Part shown: piece by piece, positions 25,959 to 34,800 of the stretch
Layout of the letters: each line of letters opens with the position of its first letter
Position numbering within the stretch: the stretch's first letter is position 1
Source of the DNA: a virus
IMG/VR virus record: IMGVR_UViG_3300046690_000263
Coordinates: 1 to 63,256 of that record
Direction: 5' to 3' (one strand)
Length of the DNA: 63,256 nt
The notes under the pieces: model-generated
What the model was told of the DNA's origin: nothing
What the model saw: only the letters and a program-made list of their open reading frames with translations
Database searches by the model: none
Made by a program: the position numbers and the translations under genes

Positions 25959-26533
25959 ACGAAAACCTCTCACTGTCGTATGACGACACCGCTCTCACTC
26001 GACAGTGGGAGCGCCTTGTTCTGTTTGCATACCCCGACCCCGCCAGTCCGATGGCGCTGGTGATTCAGCAAATGGGTCTGTGGGAGAAGTATCTGGCTGG
26101 ACAGGTTGGCATTCCCCCACTTGCACGAAAGGCCCAGCCTGCACCGGGCAAGAAGACCAATGGCGATCCGTGGACTATCGGCTACGGACACACTGGCTCC
26201 GATGTCTACGAGAATCTGCGCTGGACAACGGATCAAGCCAACAGCCAGTTGCTGCACGATCTGGCTCCTGTCAGTCAGACGATCTACGAGTGCATCACGC
26301 GGCCACTCACAAAAGAACAATTTATCGCTCTCAACGACCTCGGCCACAACATCGGCAAGGAACAGCTACGGACTTCCACGCTGGTGCGTGTCTTCAATCT
26401 CGGTGACGTGCAGGCCGCTGCTGATCAGTTCCGCGTCTGGAACAAGGCGAGCGGCAAGGTCAACCAAGGGTTGATCAACCGGCGCGAAGCGGATCGAGCG
26501 CTGTTTCTGCTAGGAGCAAATTTTGACACTTAA
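25955..26533 (+). CDS. Endolysin, GH24 lysozyme, 192 aa
   Basis: Peptidoglycan-cleaving muramidase of the T4-lysozyme class. Catalytic Glu is at about residue 19 (RQWERLVLFAYPDP); the GDPWTIGYGHTG signature follows at about residue 67. Between them is a ~45-residue insert rich in Pro/Lys that T4-type enzymes lack (there the two parts are nearly adjacent). No signal peptide, consistent with holin-dependent release. The C-terminal helices (LNDLGHNIGKEQL, WNKASGKVNQGLINRREAD) are normal. Confidence 0.88.
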   Translation: MNENLSLSYDDTALTRQWERLVLFAYPDPASPMALVIQQMGLWEKYLAGQVGIPPLARKAQPAPGKKTNGDPWTIGYGHTGSDVYENLRWTTDQANSQLLHDLAPVSQTIYECITRPLTKEQFIALNDLGHNIGKEQLRTSTLVRVFNLGDVQAAADQFRVWNKASGKVNQGLINRREADRALFLLGANFDT

Positions 26534-27023
26534 TCCTTGGTTCCTATTGGGGGTTGTGCTGGTGTTCCTTGGCTCTAACGGCTGGTCGTTCTACGAGGGC
26601 AAACACTACGCGACAGTCTCCGTTCAGGCGGCAGAAAAGCAGGCCGCCGATAAGGCCGCGTCCGACGCGAAGGCGGATGCCGTGATTGATTACGGTGTCC
26701 AGCAGGAACTAGCACTGGAGCAACAGCGCCATGAACTACTTGCGGAAACGCATCACAACGTGGTCGTCACGGCGATCACCAAAGACCGTGCGGCCCGCGC
26801 TGCGCAGGCAGCTTCAGGCGTGGTCGTGGACTGCAATGCTTCTCCTGCCACTTTTGGTGTCTTGCTCGACAGTATCAGAGCCAGTAACCAAGGTGCCTTC
26901 AATGCCCCCGTCGCAGGTAATGGTTCCGTGTCCGGCAGCAACGGAGCCAGCGGACCCGTCGCCGGAAGCGACGCAGTTCGCACTGGACAGCACGGCGTGG
27001 ACGCTCTCAACGTGCCGAAATAA
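26523..27023 (+). CDS. Rz: i-spanin (Rz-like), 166 aa
   Basis: Inner-membrane spanin subunit: N-terminal membrane anchor (about residues 5-20), then a periplasmic coiled coil (AEKQAADKAASDAKADAV, ELALEQQRHELLAE). The start is TTG 26523, which has a perfect AGGAG 6 nt upstream and overlaps the lysozyme stop by 11 nt. The C-terminal Gly/Ser-rich tail is where the Rz1 gene overlaps in another frame. With Rz1 it would fuse inner and outer membranes at lysis. Confidence 0.82.
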   Translation: MTLNPWFLLGVVLVFLGSNGWSFYEGKHYATVSVQAAEKQAADKAASDAKADAVIDYGVQQELALEQQRHELLAETHHNVVVTAITKDRAARAAQAASGVVVDCNASPATFGVLLDSIRASNQGAFNAPVAGNGSVSGSNGASGPVAGSDAVRTGQHGVDALNVPK

Positions 27024-27069
27024 CCACAGTGCCCTGATCGACTGGGTAGTCACCCACTGGAGTAAATAA
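26731..27069 (+). CDS. Rz1: o-spanin lipoprotein (Rz1-like), nested in Rz
   Basis: Lies in the +1 frame inside Rz and extends 46 nt past it. It shows a lipobox LLPLLVSC (lipidated Cys at about residue 45), with basic residues and a short hydrophobic stretch before it and a Pro/Ser-rich mature part after it, as in Rz1 lipoproteins. The exact start is uncertain; the Arg-rich region upstream of the lipobox is longer than a usual n-region, so a later start is possible. Confidence 0.78.
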   Translation: MNYLRKRITTWSSRRSPKTVRPALRRQLQAWSWTAMLLLPLLVSCSTVSEPVTKVPSMPPSQVMVPCPAATEPADPSPEATQFALDSTAWTLSTCRNNHSALIDWVVTHWSK

Positions 27070-27070
27070 C

Positions 27071-28279
27071 ATGGCCGGACTGGTGAACGACGCAACGGGG
27101 CAATCGACCCCATACAACGCGGCGCAGGCTACTACAACAAACGCGACTGCTGGACAGGCAACGTCCACCAACGCAACCTCTACCGGGTATGACCCGACCA
27201 AGGCCACTGCGGCGAGCTATCAGGCCGCAACTGGCACCGCCGCGAACGCTGGTCTCACGACCAACACGATTGACAACAGTCAGACGGTGGCGGGGCAACT
27301 GAAGGGGCTGATTGACGATAACAGTCCGCTCCTGCAACAGGCTCGCGCGCAGGCGCAGGCACAGGCTAATTCTCGCGGTCTGTTGAACAGCAGCATGGCA
27401 GCAACGGCTGGGCAGTCGGCGGTTATCTCCAGCGCGTTGCCGATTGCGCAGCAGGACGCTTCGACCAACTTCACGAACGCAACGAACAACACCAACGCAA
27501 CGAACCAGAACGCGCAGTACAACGCGACGAACCAGCAGGACATGACCAAGACGAACCTGAACGCCACGAACACGGCTTCGGGTGCGAACGCGGCCAACGA
27601 ACAGCAGACCAACCTGACCAACGCGGGCGCGGCCAACCAAGCCAGCCAGTTCGGCGCAGCAGCAGCGAACGCAGCGAGCAGCCAGAACGCGCAGCAGGCC
27701 ACGCAGACCAGCCAGTTCAACGCCGGACAGCAGACCTCAGTCAGCCAGTCGAACGCGCAGGCTGCGAACAGCAACAGCCAGTTCAACGCCTCGGCGCAGA
27801 ACACGGCAGCGCAGCAGGCCGCAGATAACGACTTCAAGGCATATCTGGACACGCAGGACAATGCGAACAAGGTCCAGTTGCAGGCCATGGACAGCGCGAA
27901 CAAGACGCAGCTTGCGCAGATTCAGGCGCAGTATCAGCAGGCGTTGCAGTCCAGCCAGTCCGCACAGGCGATCTACACGCAGACGCAGCAGCAGATCAGC
28001 GCAATCATGACCAACAAGGACATGGACGCGGGAGCCAAGCAGGCAGCAGTCAACCAGCAGATCAACATGCTTAAGTCCGGCATGGCGGTCGCAGGCTCGG
28101 TTGCCAATGTGGACCTCGGAAGCCTGCTGAACTTCACTGACGGTAGCCTGTCCGGCAGCGCCCCGGTGACGAACCCGGATCATGGTAGCGGGCTGTACAA
28201 CCCGGCCAACGACTACGGCTCCTACTTCGGCAACTTCGGCCAAGGGCAGGGCGGTGGTCCCGGTGGAGGGTCACACTGA
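27071..28279 (+). CDS. Internal virion/ejection protein, Asn/Gln/Ala-rich, 402 aa
   Basis: Low-complexity Asn/Thr/Ala/Gln protein with a recognisable block GQLKGLIDDNSPLLQQARAQ followed by RGLLNSSMAATAGQSAVISS, seen in podoviral internal or ejected proteins. A helical Gln-rich middle suggests it unfolds and refolds during ejection. It begins the block of ejection genes that continues to 39064. Confidence 0.72.
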   Translation: MAGLVNDATGQSTPYNAAQATTTNATAGQATSTNATSTGYDPTKATAASYQAATGTAANAGLTTNTIDNSQTVAGQLKGLIDDNSPLLQQARAQAQAQANSRGLLNSSMAATAGQSAVISSALPIAQQDASTNFTNATNNTNATNQNAQYNATNQQDMTKTNLNATNTASGANAANEQQTNLTNAGAANQASQFGAAAANAASSQNAQQATQTSQFNAGQQTSVSQSNAQAANSNSQFNASAQNTAAQQAADNDFKAYLDTQDNANKVQLQAMDSANKTQLAQIQAQYQQALQSSQSAQAIYTQTQQQISAIMTNKDMDAGAKQAAVNQQINMLKSGMAVAGSVANVDLGSLLNFTDGSLSGSAPVTNPDHGSGLYNPANDYGSYFGNFGQGQGGGPGGGSH

Positions 28280-28824
28280 TGGACCTCCAGTTCAACATAG
28301 AGAGCGTGGCTGAAGTGCGCGGCGACCTCGAAGACCTGATCATCGCGCACTACGAAGAACTGACGGCCAACAAGGATGTTGTCCAGCTTGCCCCCGACTA
28401 CGAGCGTTACCAGCAACTCGAAGACATGGGCAAGCTGGCCATATTCACGGTGCGCGACATGCCGAACCTGAATGACGGCACGATCCCCGGCAAGCTGGTG
28501 GGCTATTCGATTTTCTTCATCGATCAGCACATCCACTACCGCAACCAGTCATTCGCCAACAACGACATCATTTTCCTGCATCAGGACTACCGCAACCCGT
28601 TCACGTGGCGGCGTTGGCTCCTAAGCTGGACACGTCGCCTGCTGGTGATCCCGAAGCGCACCAAAGGGATCGGTGAACAACTGATCGACTTCAGCGAAGA
28701 ACAACTGCGGCTGATGTGCGTGACCAAGGTTATCTGGCACATCAAATTCAAGCTGAACTGGTTCCCGATCCTGAAGCGTCGCGGCTACGCCCGCGAGGAC
28801 TTCACGGTCGGCAAAATTCTATAA
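28279..28824 (+). CDS. GNAT-like acetyltransferase, 181 aa
   Basis: The sequence LVGYSIFFIDQHIHYRNQS and the YQQLEDMGKLAIFTVRD segment match phage GNAT-type acetyltransferase-like proteins that sit among internal virion genes. The acetyl-CoA loop (RTKGIGEQLIDF, about residues 130-141) resembles the R/Q-x-x-G-x-G/A motif. It may modify a virion or host protein, or serve structurally. It overlaps the previous stop by one base. Confidence 0.72.
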   Translation: MDLQFNIESVAEVRGDLEDLIIAHYEELTANKDVVQLAPDYERYQQLEDMGKLAIFTVRDMPNLNDGTIPGKLVGYSIFFIDQHIHYRNQSFANNDIIFLHQDYRNPFTWRRWLLSWTRRLLVIPKRTKGIGEQLIDFSEEQLRLMCVTKVIWHIKFKLNWFPILKRRGYAREDFTVGKIL

Positions 28825-28834
28825 GGGGCTGGAC

Positions 28835-29986
28835 ATGGCTATCACAGGAGCCGCAGCTATTGCGGGCATCGCGGCTGGTGCCGCAGGGGTATCCACGGCA
28901 GTGATCGCGGTGGCGGGGCTGGCTATCACAGCCGTGGGCCTGATCACGAAGAACCAGACGCTGATGAAAATTGGCGGCGGCATTGGCCTTGGCGGTGCAG
29001 CGAGCGGCCTAGCAGCCGGTGCGGCATCGGGAGCCGCCGAAGCAGGAGCCTCGAATGCGGCGGCTGAAGGCATCGCGGCACCCAGCGTGGCAGACGCCGC
29101 AGGCGCAGGCTCGCAGGCCGCTGGCAACGTGGCTGAGTCCACACTGTCCAGTTCGGTGCCGGGTCTGGAGGGTGTGAGCTACGCCGGTTCAGGCTTGGCA
29201 GACACCAGCGGTCTGGTGGGCAGCGCTGCACAGACCTCGACGGATGCGGCCATTACCGGCGCTAGTGGGCTGAGCGGTGAAGGCACGGTTGCCCCGGTGG
29301 ACGCCTCGCTGAACGGCGCGAGCAGCAACAGCATCAGCGCCAATCTGGCTTCGCAGTCGCCAGCGTCCGCTGCTGTCCAGAACGATGTGGCCGCAAGCAA
29401 CATCGCGCCGGTCAACAGCAACCCGGCAAATGTCGTCACGCCAAACACGAACCCAGCCAACGCGAACACCATCGCGCAGAACGCTGCGGGGTCGTCGCCC
29501 GTCGCACCGGGATCGCAGGCAGCAGCGCCGGGATCGCAGACGGTAGCTGGACAGGCATTCAATCCGGGAGCGCAGGCAGCAGGGACGACCGCGACCGGCT
29601 CACCGATGGGCTTTAACTCGGCGGGTGCCTACACTCCGGTGCCGAACGGCTTGCAGAATCCATCGTCGTGGTGGACAGACGCTACGCAGTGGTTCACCGA
29701 CCCGAAGAACAACGGGCTGATGCAACTCGGTGGCGGGCTGATCAAGGGCGTAGGGCAGGGCGTGGGCGCGCTGATCCAGTCCAGTCAGTCCGGCAGGCTG
29801 ACCGATCAGCAGAAGTGGGAACAGGCCAACATGAGCGGTGCGGGCAGCGTACCAACGGTCGGTCTATCGCCGTCCGGTGCCAAGTCTCCCTACGCCACGC
29901 CGCAGCAGATTCAGCAGCGCGCGTCGCAGGCCGTGACCACAACTACCCCGCCGTATCAGGGGATCATCAATAAGAACCGGAGCTAG
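28835..29986 (+). CDS. DNA ejection protein with hydrophobic N-terminus, 383 aa
   Basis: Residues ~5-40 are a Gly/Ala-rich membrane-like segment (IAGIAAGAAGVSTAVIAVAG), followed by a long low-complexity Ala/Ser/Asn region and a short structured end. This is the usual make-up of podoviral ejection proteins that form the trans-envelope channel. Context: between other internal virion genes. Confidence 0.7.
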   Translation: MAITGAAAIAGIAAGAAGVSTAVIAVAGLAITAVGLITKNQTLMKIGGGIGLGGAASGLAAGAASGAAEAGASNAAAEGIAAPSVADAAGAGSQAAGNVAESTLSSSVPGLEGVSYAGSGLADTSGLVGSAAQTSTDAAITGASGLSGEGTVAPVDASLNGASSNSISANLASQSPASAAVQNDVAASNIAPVNSNPANVVTPNTNPANANTIAQNAAGSSPVAPGSQAAAPGSQTVAGQAFNPGAQAAGTTATGSPMGFNSAGAYTPVPNGLQNPSSWWTDATQWFTDPKNNGLMQLGGGLIKGVGQGVGALIQSSQSGRLTDQQKWEQANMSGAGSVPTVGLSPSGAKSPYATPQQIQQRASQAVTTTTPPYQGIINKNRS

Positions 29987-29988
29987 AC

Positions 29989-30675
29989 ATGGCGAAGAAG
30001 TTTCGCAAGCCCCAGCCGCTGAAGGGCGGCAATAAACCCGCTCCCGCGCCTGCCGACCCGACAGCCGCACCGGCTACTGCTCCCACGGGTGCCGCAGCAG
30101 CGCCCACGGATCAGGACAGCAACGATCCGATGATCGCGCAGGTGCAGGACAAGGTACGCCAGTCGGTCCCGGCGCAGTTCCGTGTGGCTGTCCAGAAGCT
30201 GGTCCTCGCTGGACAGAAGATCATGTACGACCCGCAGACCCATCACCTTATGGTGCAGGCGTTGCAGTCGGACAGCGATCCGGCGCACGCAGTGGGTATG
30301 GGCGTCACGCAGCTAATGACCATGATGTGGGTCCAGTCGAAAGGCTCGATTCCGCCGCCCGCGCTCATCCCCGCAGCGATCCTGCTGGTGTGCGAAGCGC
30401 TGGACTTCTGCGAGCAGAGCAAGCTGCTGAAGCCGGACAACGACATGATCGGCAATGCTGTTCAGGTGGTCGTGTCGTACATGATGCAGAAAATGGGCAT
30501 CAAGCCCAGCGACATGGCCAAGGTGGCGGGCATTCAAGGTCAGCAGCCCGCCAACACGCAGACACCGGGTGCGCCTGCCTCGCCGCAGACCGCGCAACAG
30601 ATGGCGCAGCAACAGCCGCCTGCGACCGGTGGCGGTGGACTGATCGGCGCGCAAATGGGAGGCGCAAATGGCTAG
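29989..30675 (+). CDS. Probable internal virion protein, 228 aa
   Basis: A Pro/Ala-rich N-terminus (~40 residues) leads to a helical core (QFRVAVQKLVLAGQKIMYD; PAAILLVCEALDFCEQSKLL) and a disordered Gln/Pro/Gly tail. It starts 3 nt after its neighbour and overlaps the next gene by 8 nt. No named family recognised; an ejection-complex part by context. Confidence 0.68.
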   Translation: MAKKFRKPQPLKGGNKPAPAPADPTAAPATAPTGAAAAPTDQDSNDPMIAQVQDKVRQSVPAQFRVAVQKLVLAGQKIMYDPQTHHLMVQALQSDSDPAHAVGMGVTQLMTMMWVQSKGSIPPPALIPAAILLVCEALDFCEQSKLLKPDNDMIGNAVQVVVSYMMQKMGIKPSDMAKVAGIQGQQPANTQTPGAPASPQTAQQMAQQQPPATGGGGLIGAQMGGANG

Positions 30676-31831
30676 TCTTAATCTAGGTCTCATCCTCGGC
30701 TCTGCGCTCGCGGGTGCAGCAGCCGGTGGCGGGGAAGCCGCCGAAAAAATGGGTGCGTCGATGCAGGACGCCCAGCAGAAGCAGGACTTGGTGCGCCTGC
30801 AATCGCAACTGGACGAACAGAAGCAGATGCGTATTCAGGAAGCTGAACACAACTTCCAGAACCAGTTCCAGCAACAGGGCTTCGCGCACGCGGACCAGAC
30901 GCTGGACAAGACGCAGCAGTTTCAGGCTGGACAGACGGACAAGACGCTCGCCAGCGAAGAAAAGCGCAGCGCGGCCAACAACGCCACCAGTCTCGCGGTG
31001 GCCAACATCAGCGCCGGGAGCGCACAGACCGTCGAAGCCATGCGTGTCGCCGCGCAGAAGGAAATCTCGGCGCAGTCCGCGAAAGGATTCCAGATCATTC
31101 AGGATAAGGATGGCGGATTCATGACCGTGGACAAGGTGAACGGCACCACAACGCCCTTGCTGGTGAACGGCCAGCAGGTTATCGGCGCAAAGAACGTGGA
31201 CAGCGCAACTGCACTGGCCGCAGCCGCGCTGCTCAAGGCCGATCCCACGGCTGACCCGGCGACCCAGCAGGCGAATCAGGAGAAGGCGTACAAGCTGCTG
31301 GGTATCGACCCCGCCCGCGTGGGCAAGACTGGCCCGGTTCCCTCGGCCAAGGCTATCGCCGCGCTCAAGTCCAACCCCAGCACAAAAGCGCAGTTTGATG
31401 CGACGTTCGGGCAGGGCGCGGCAGACTCGATCCTGAATGGCGGCACACCCGCGAGCGGTAAGACAGCCAACCCGTTCAACGGTGGCGGCACCACAGCACC
31501 GCCGCCCGGTGGTGGTGATCCCGGCGCAGGCACGAACAATCCGCCGCTGATCAACGGCAACATTCCGACGCAGCCCGCACCGGCTGTTCAGGGTGTGCCG
31601 GTGAACAACGCGCAGTTCGCGCAGGGCGGCAGCAGACTCCCCGCACCGCCTGCCGCGCCCGCTGCGCCAGCGCCCGCTGCACCAGCACCGTACCAACCCA
31701 GTGCGCTCATTGCCAGTGCGATGACCCCGCAGCAGGGACCGCCGCCGACGCAGCCGCAATTCAGGCAACAACTCGACGCATTTGGACGCCCGATTCCCCA
31801 AGGTGGTGTCCAGAATCCGCTTGGCCTATAA
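30668..31831 (+). CDS. Probable internal virion protein, coiled coil and Pro-rich tail, 387 aa
   Basis: An N-terminal Gly/Ala hydrophobic stretch precedes a Gln/Lys-rich coiled coil (LVRLQSQLDEQKQMRIQEAE), a small domain near residues 130-220 and a Pro/Ala-rich C-terminal ~120 residues. GGGAGG precedes ATG 30668. It lies immediately upstream of the giant ejection protein. Confidence 0.68.
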   Translation: MASLNLGLILGSALAGAAAGGGEAAEKMGASMQDAQQKQDLVRLQSQLDEQKQMRIQEAEHNFQNQFQQQGFAHADQTLDKTQQFQAGQTDKTLASEEKRSAANNATSLAVANISAGSAQTVEAMRVAAQKEISAQSAKGFQIIQDKDGGFMTVDKVNGTTTPLLVNGQQVIGAKNVDSATALAAAALLKADPTADPATQQANQEKAYKLLGIDPARVGKTGPVPSAKAIAALKSNPSTKAQFDATFGQGAADSILNGGTPASGKTANPFNGGGTTAPPPGGGDPGAGTNNPPLINGNIPTQPAPAVQGVPVNNAQFAQGGSRLPAPPAAPAAPAPAAPAPYQPSALIASAMTPQQGPPPTQPQFRQQLDAFGRPIPQGGVQNPLGL

Positions 31832-31840
31832 GGACTAAAC

Positions 31841-34800
31841 ATGTCTGCCAACCCGTATGCAGCACCCGACATGGTGCAGACGAATCCCTACGATTCGCCT
31901 GACATGATCGAAGGCGGATCGCCGCCCGTACCGCAGGCTGGCGCAATCTCGGCGGGCATCAAGAGTGCCCTGCCGGGACTGCAAGAGCAGCTTGGTGAAG
32001 GTGAAGGCTATGCCGCACGCCTCGCCACAAAGGCAGGCGCGACCGGCCTTGCCGACTGGCTGCACCAGAAGTCGCAGGAGAACGCCGCTGAGGTTCAGGC
32101 TGGACAGAACCCCAGTAACACGCTTCCTGAAGATGCAGGAACCGCCGCTCGCGCAGGCTACGGTATCGCGCAGGGCGTCACGCAGGTGGGCATCGTCGGC
32201 GGTGCAGGTGCGGCAACCGGCGCGGCCATCGGCGCGGCCATCGGTGCGCCCGCGTTCGGTATCGGTGCTATCCCCGGCGCAATCGCAGGTGGCGTGCTGG
32301 GCTGGACAATCGCCAACGTCGCCGCGCTGCCCACACTTATGGGTTTCTCGCAGTCAGGCCGCACGGCGGACAAGACCTACGCCTACGCGAAGTCGCAGGG
32401 CGCGAGCGACGAGGAAGCCAACAATCAGGCTATCGACGCAGGCGCGCTGACCGGCGCGGCGGCAGGCGGGCAGGGTGTCGTGCTGGGCCTGCTGGGTCCG
32501 CTCGGCAAGGTGGTCGGCAAGGCACCCGTGGGCAGTGTCGTGGAAACCGCGCTCGCGGCCACCGCTGGCGACATCGCCAAGTCCACCGCCAAGGCCGCAG
32601 GCGTGGGCGCACTGTCCAACGCGGCGGCGACCGGCGCAACTGATCTGGTGGAGCAGAAGTATGCCGGTGGCGAGGGCGTCACGGGGCAGGGCTTGGTTGA
32701 CTCGGCGCTTGTCGGCGCTGGACAGACGGCACTGCTGCATGCACCGGCTGAAGGCATGCGCGCGAGCAAGATGAAGCGCAACGCCGGTATCCTCGCGGAC
32801 CCGACTGCGGACGTGAACGACCGGCAGAAGGCAGCGGCTGCGGCAGTCGCGGCAATCTCGACGCGTGACCCGCAACTGGCTGAAGACTTCGGCATCTACT
32901 CGGCTGTCCAGATTGCACGTGGCCTTCCTGTGGATGTGGCAGGCGATCACGTGTATCAGGCATTCGCACAGGACGCCAAGGATCAGGCCGCGCGCTATGC
33001 CGCGCAACAGCAGACCGGCGCTCCCACGAACGGCACGTTCACGCCGGGGCAGGGCGATCAGACGTTTGGCCCCGCGCCGACCGACAACAGCCGCCCGAAT
33101 CCCGTGGACACGTCGCAGCAGGGGCAGGACATCAACCGTCCGATGCCCAGCGATCCGAACGGCCTGCGCACGGCAGTCGCCGCTGAGGCTCCCCCGGTCG
33201 CAGAAACGCCACTCAACCCGAATGACGTGCCGGGTAGCATTGAAGCACTGAACGCAGCCAACGGCGCGGATGATGCCTTTCTGGATCGCGCGCTCGCGGC
33301 TGCGCATCAGTCGTTGCGCTCGACCGACGCTGGCACGCTGGCTGAACAGTTGCAGAACCCGGACTTCACGGGTGTTCCCACAGGTCCAGTAAGCGAGCGC
33401 ACCGGCACGCCGGACCAGCTTGCGCCCGAACAGCAGTTCTACGCTGAACAGCGCGATCAGGCTGCGGGCGATCTGCGGCAGCAGGCGTTCGATCAGGCTC
33501 AACAGGTCAATGCGCCGCCCGCCGTACCGGCTGACGCGTTCGACCAGCGCAATGCCGCGCTCGCGGATGAAGCCCAGCGCCTGCGCGAGCAGGGCCACGT
33601 GGCGGGCGTCTACGATCAGGCCATGAATGCACCGGAGCGCAACGCCCCGGCAGTCGCGCAGGCTGACGCGGTGAGTCGTGCGGCAGGTGAGGGCGAAGCC
33701 AAGCCGTCGCCGCTGTCGTTCGCCATGAACGCGGAAATGAACCGGCTCGCGCAACGCAATCCGGCCAATCTGACGACCACGCAACTGGGTGCACTTGCCC
33801 AGCATCATCCTGAACAGTCGGTGCGTGATGCCGCTACGCAGGTACTGAACACCCGCCGCAACAAGGCGCTTGTTCAGGAGACCCTGCCGAACGCGGAAAA
33901 CGTGTCGGAAGTGAAGCCGACCGGCGAAATGTCGGGTATGCGTGGCCCCGGCAGTGAACCGCAGGTGGAATTCAGCCAGCAGCGGGTCGCTGACAGGCTC
34001 GCGCAGTTGGGCGAGGGCCAGCGCACGGGTGAGCCCGCCGCAGCCCGTCCTGCGGCCCCGGAAATCGCGCCGTTGAAGGCGTCGCTCGACCGCGAAGCGC
34101 GGTCTCAGGGTCTGCCGTCAGCAGGTGACTTCGAACACGTCACCCGCGACATGCTTCCGGCTGAACGCACGGCAGCGAATAACGGCGTGGAGGGTGCACA
34201 CACGCTCTCGAAAACCGAGTTCGACAGTATCAAGCAGCAGGCCGATATTTTCGGCAAGAAAGTCGTGCTGTTCAGGCAGAACAACCCACGCCCCGGCGAG
34301 GCGCTGGATGGCGCGGTGCTGACCAACGACGCGAAGACGATCTACGTGAACGCCGACGCCGCTGGCGCGCACCACTCCGTGGTGTTGGGCCACGAACTGG
34401 CGCACCAGATGCAGGCCGATGCACCGGACCTGTTCAACGCGCTGTCCAAGGCGGTGATGAAGCAGGCCGAAACCGGGGCGCTGAAGAACTTTGCGGCGTA
34501 CTACGGCGAGCCGGGGAGCCTGAAGGATGCGGAAACCCGCCAGCGGGTGACTGCTGAATTCGTCAGCGATCTGGTAGGCAACCGCTTCCCGGAACTGAAC
34601 ACGTGGCGGCAGGTGTTCGCCGGGGCCGACAAGGCTGACCGTGGACTGGTCTACCGGATCGCCCACTTCGTGACGGGCTTCATTGACCGGCTGCTGGCTA
34701 ACGCGAAGTTCAAGCGGTTCGCCACGGACGACATGGTGAAGAACCTCACAGACGTGCGGACGCAGGTACGCCGCGCGTTGTCGGACTATGCGAACCGGCA

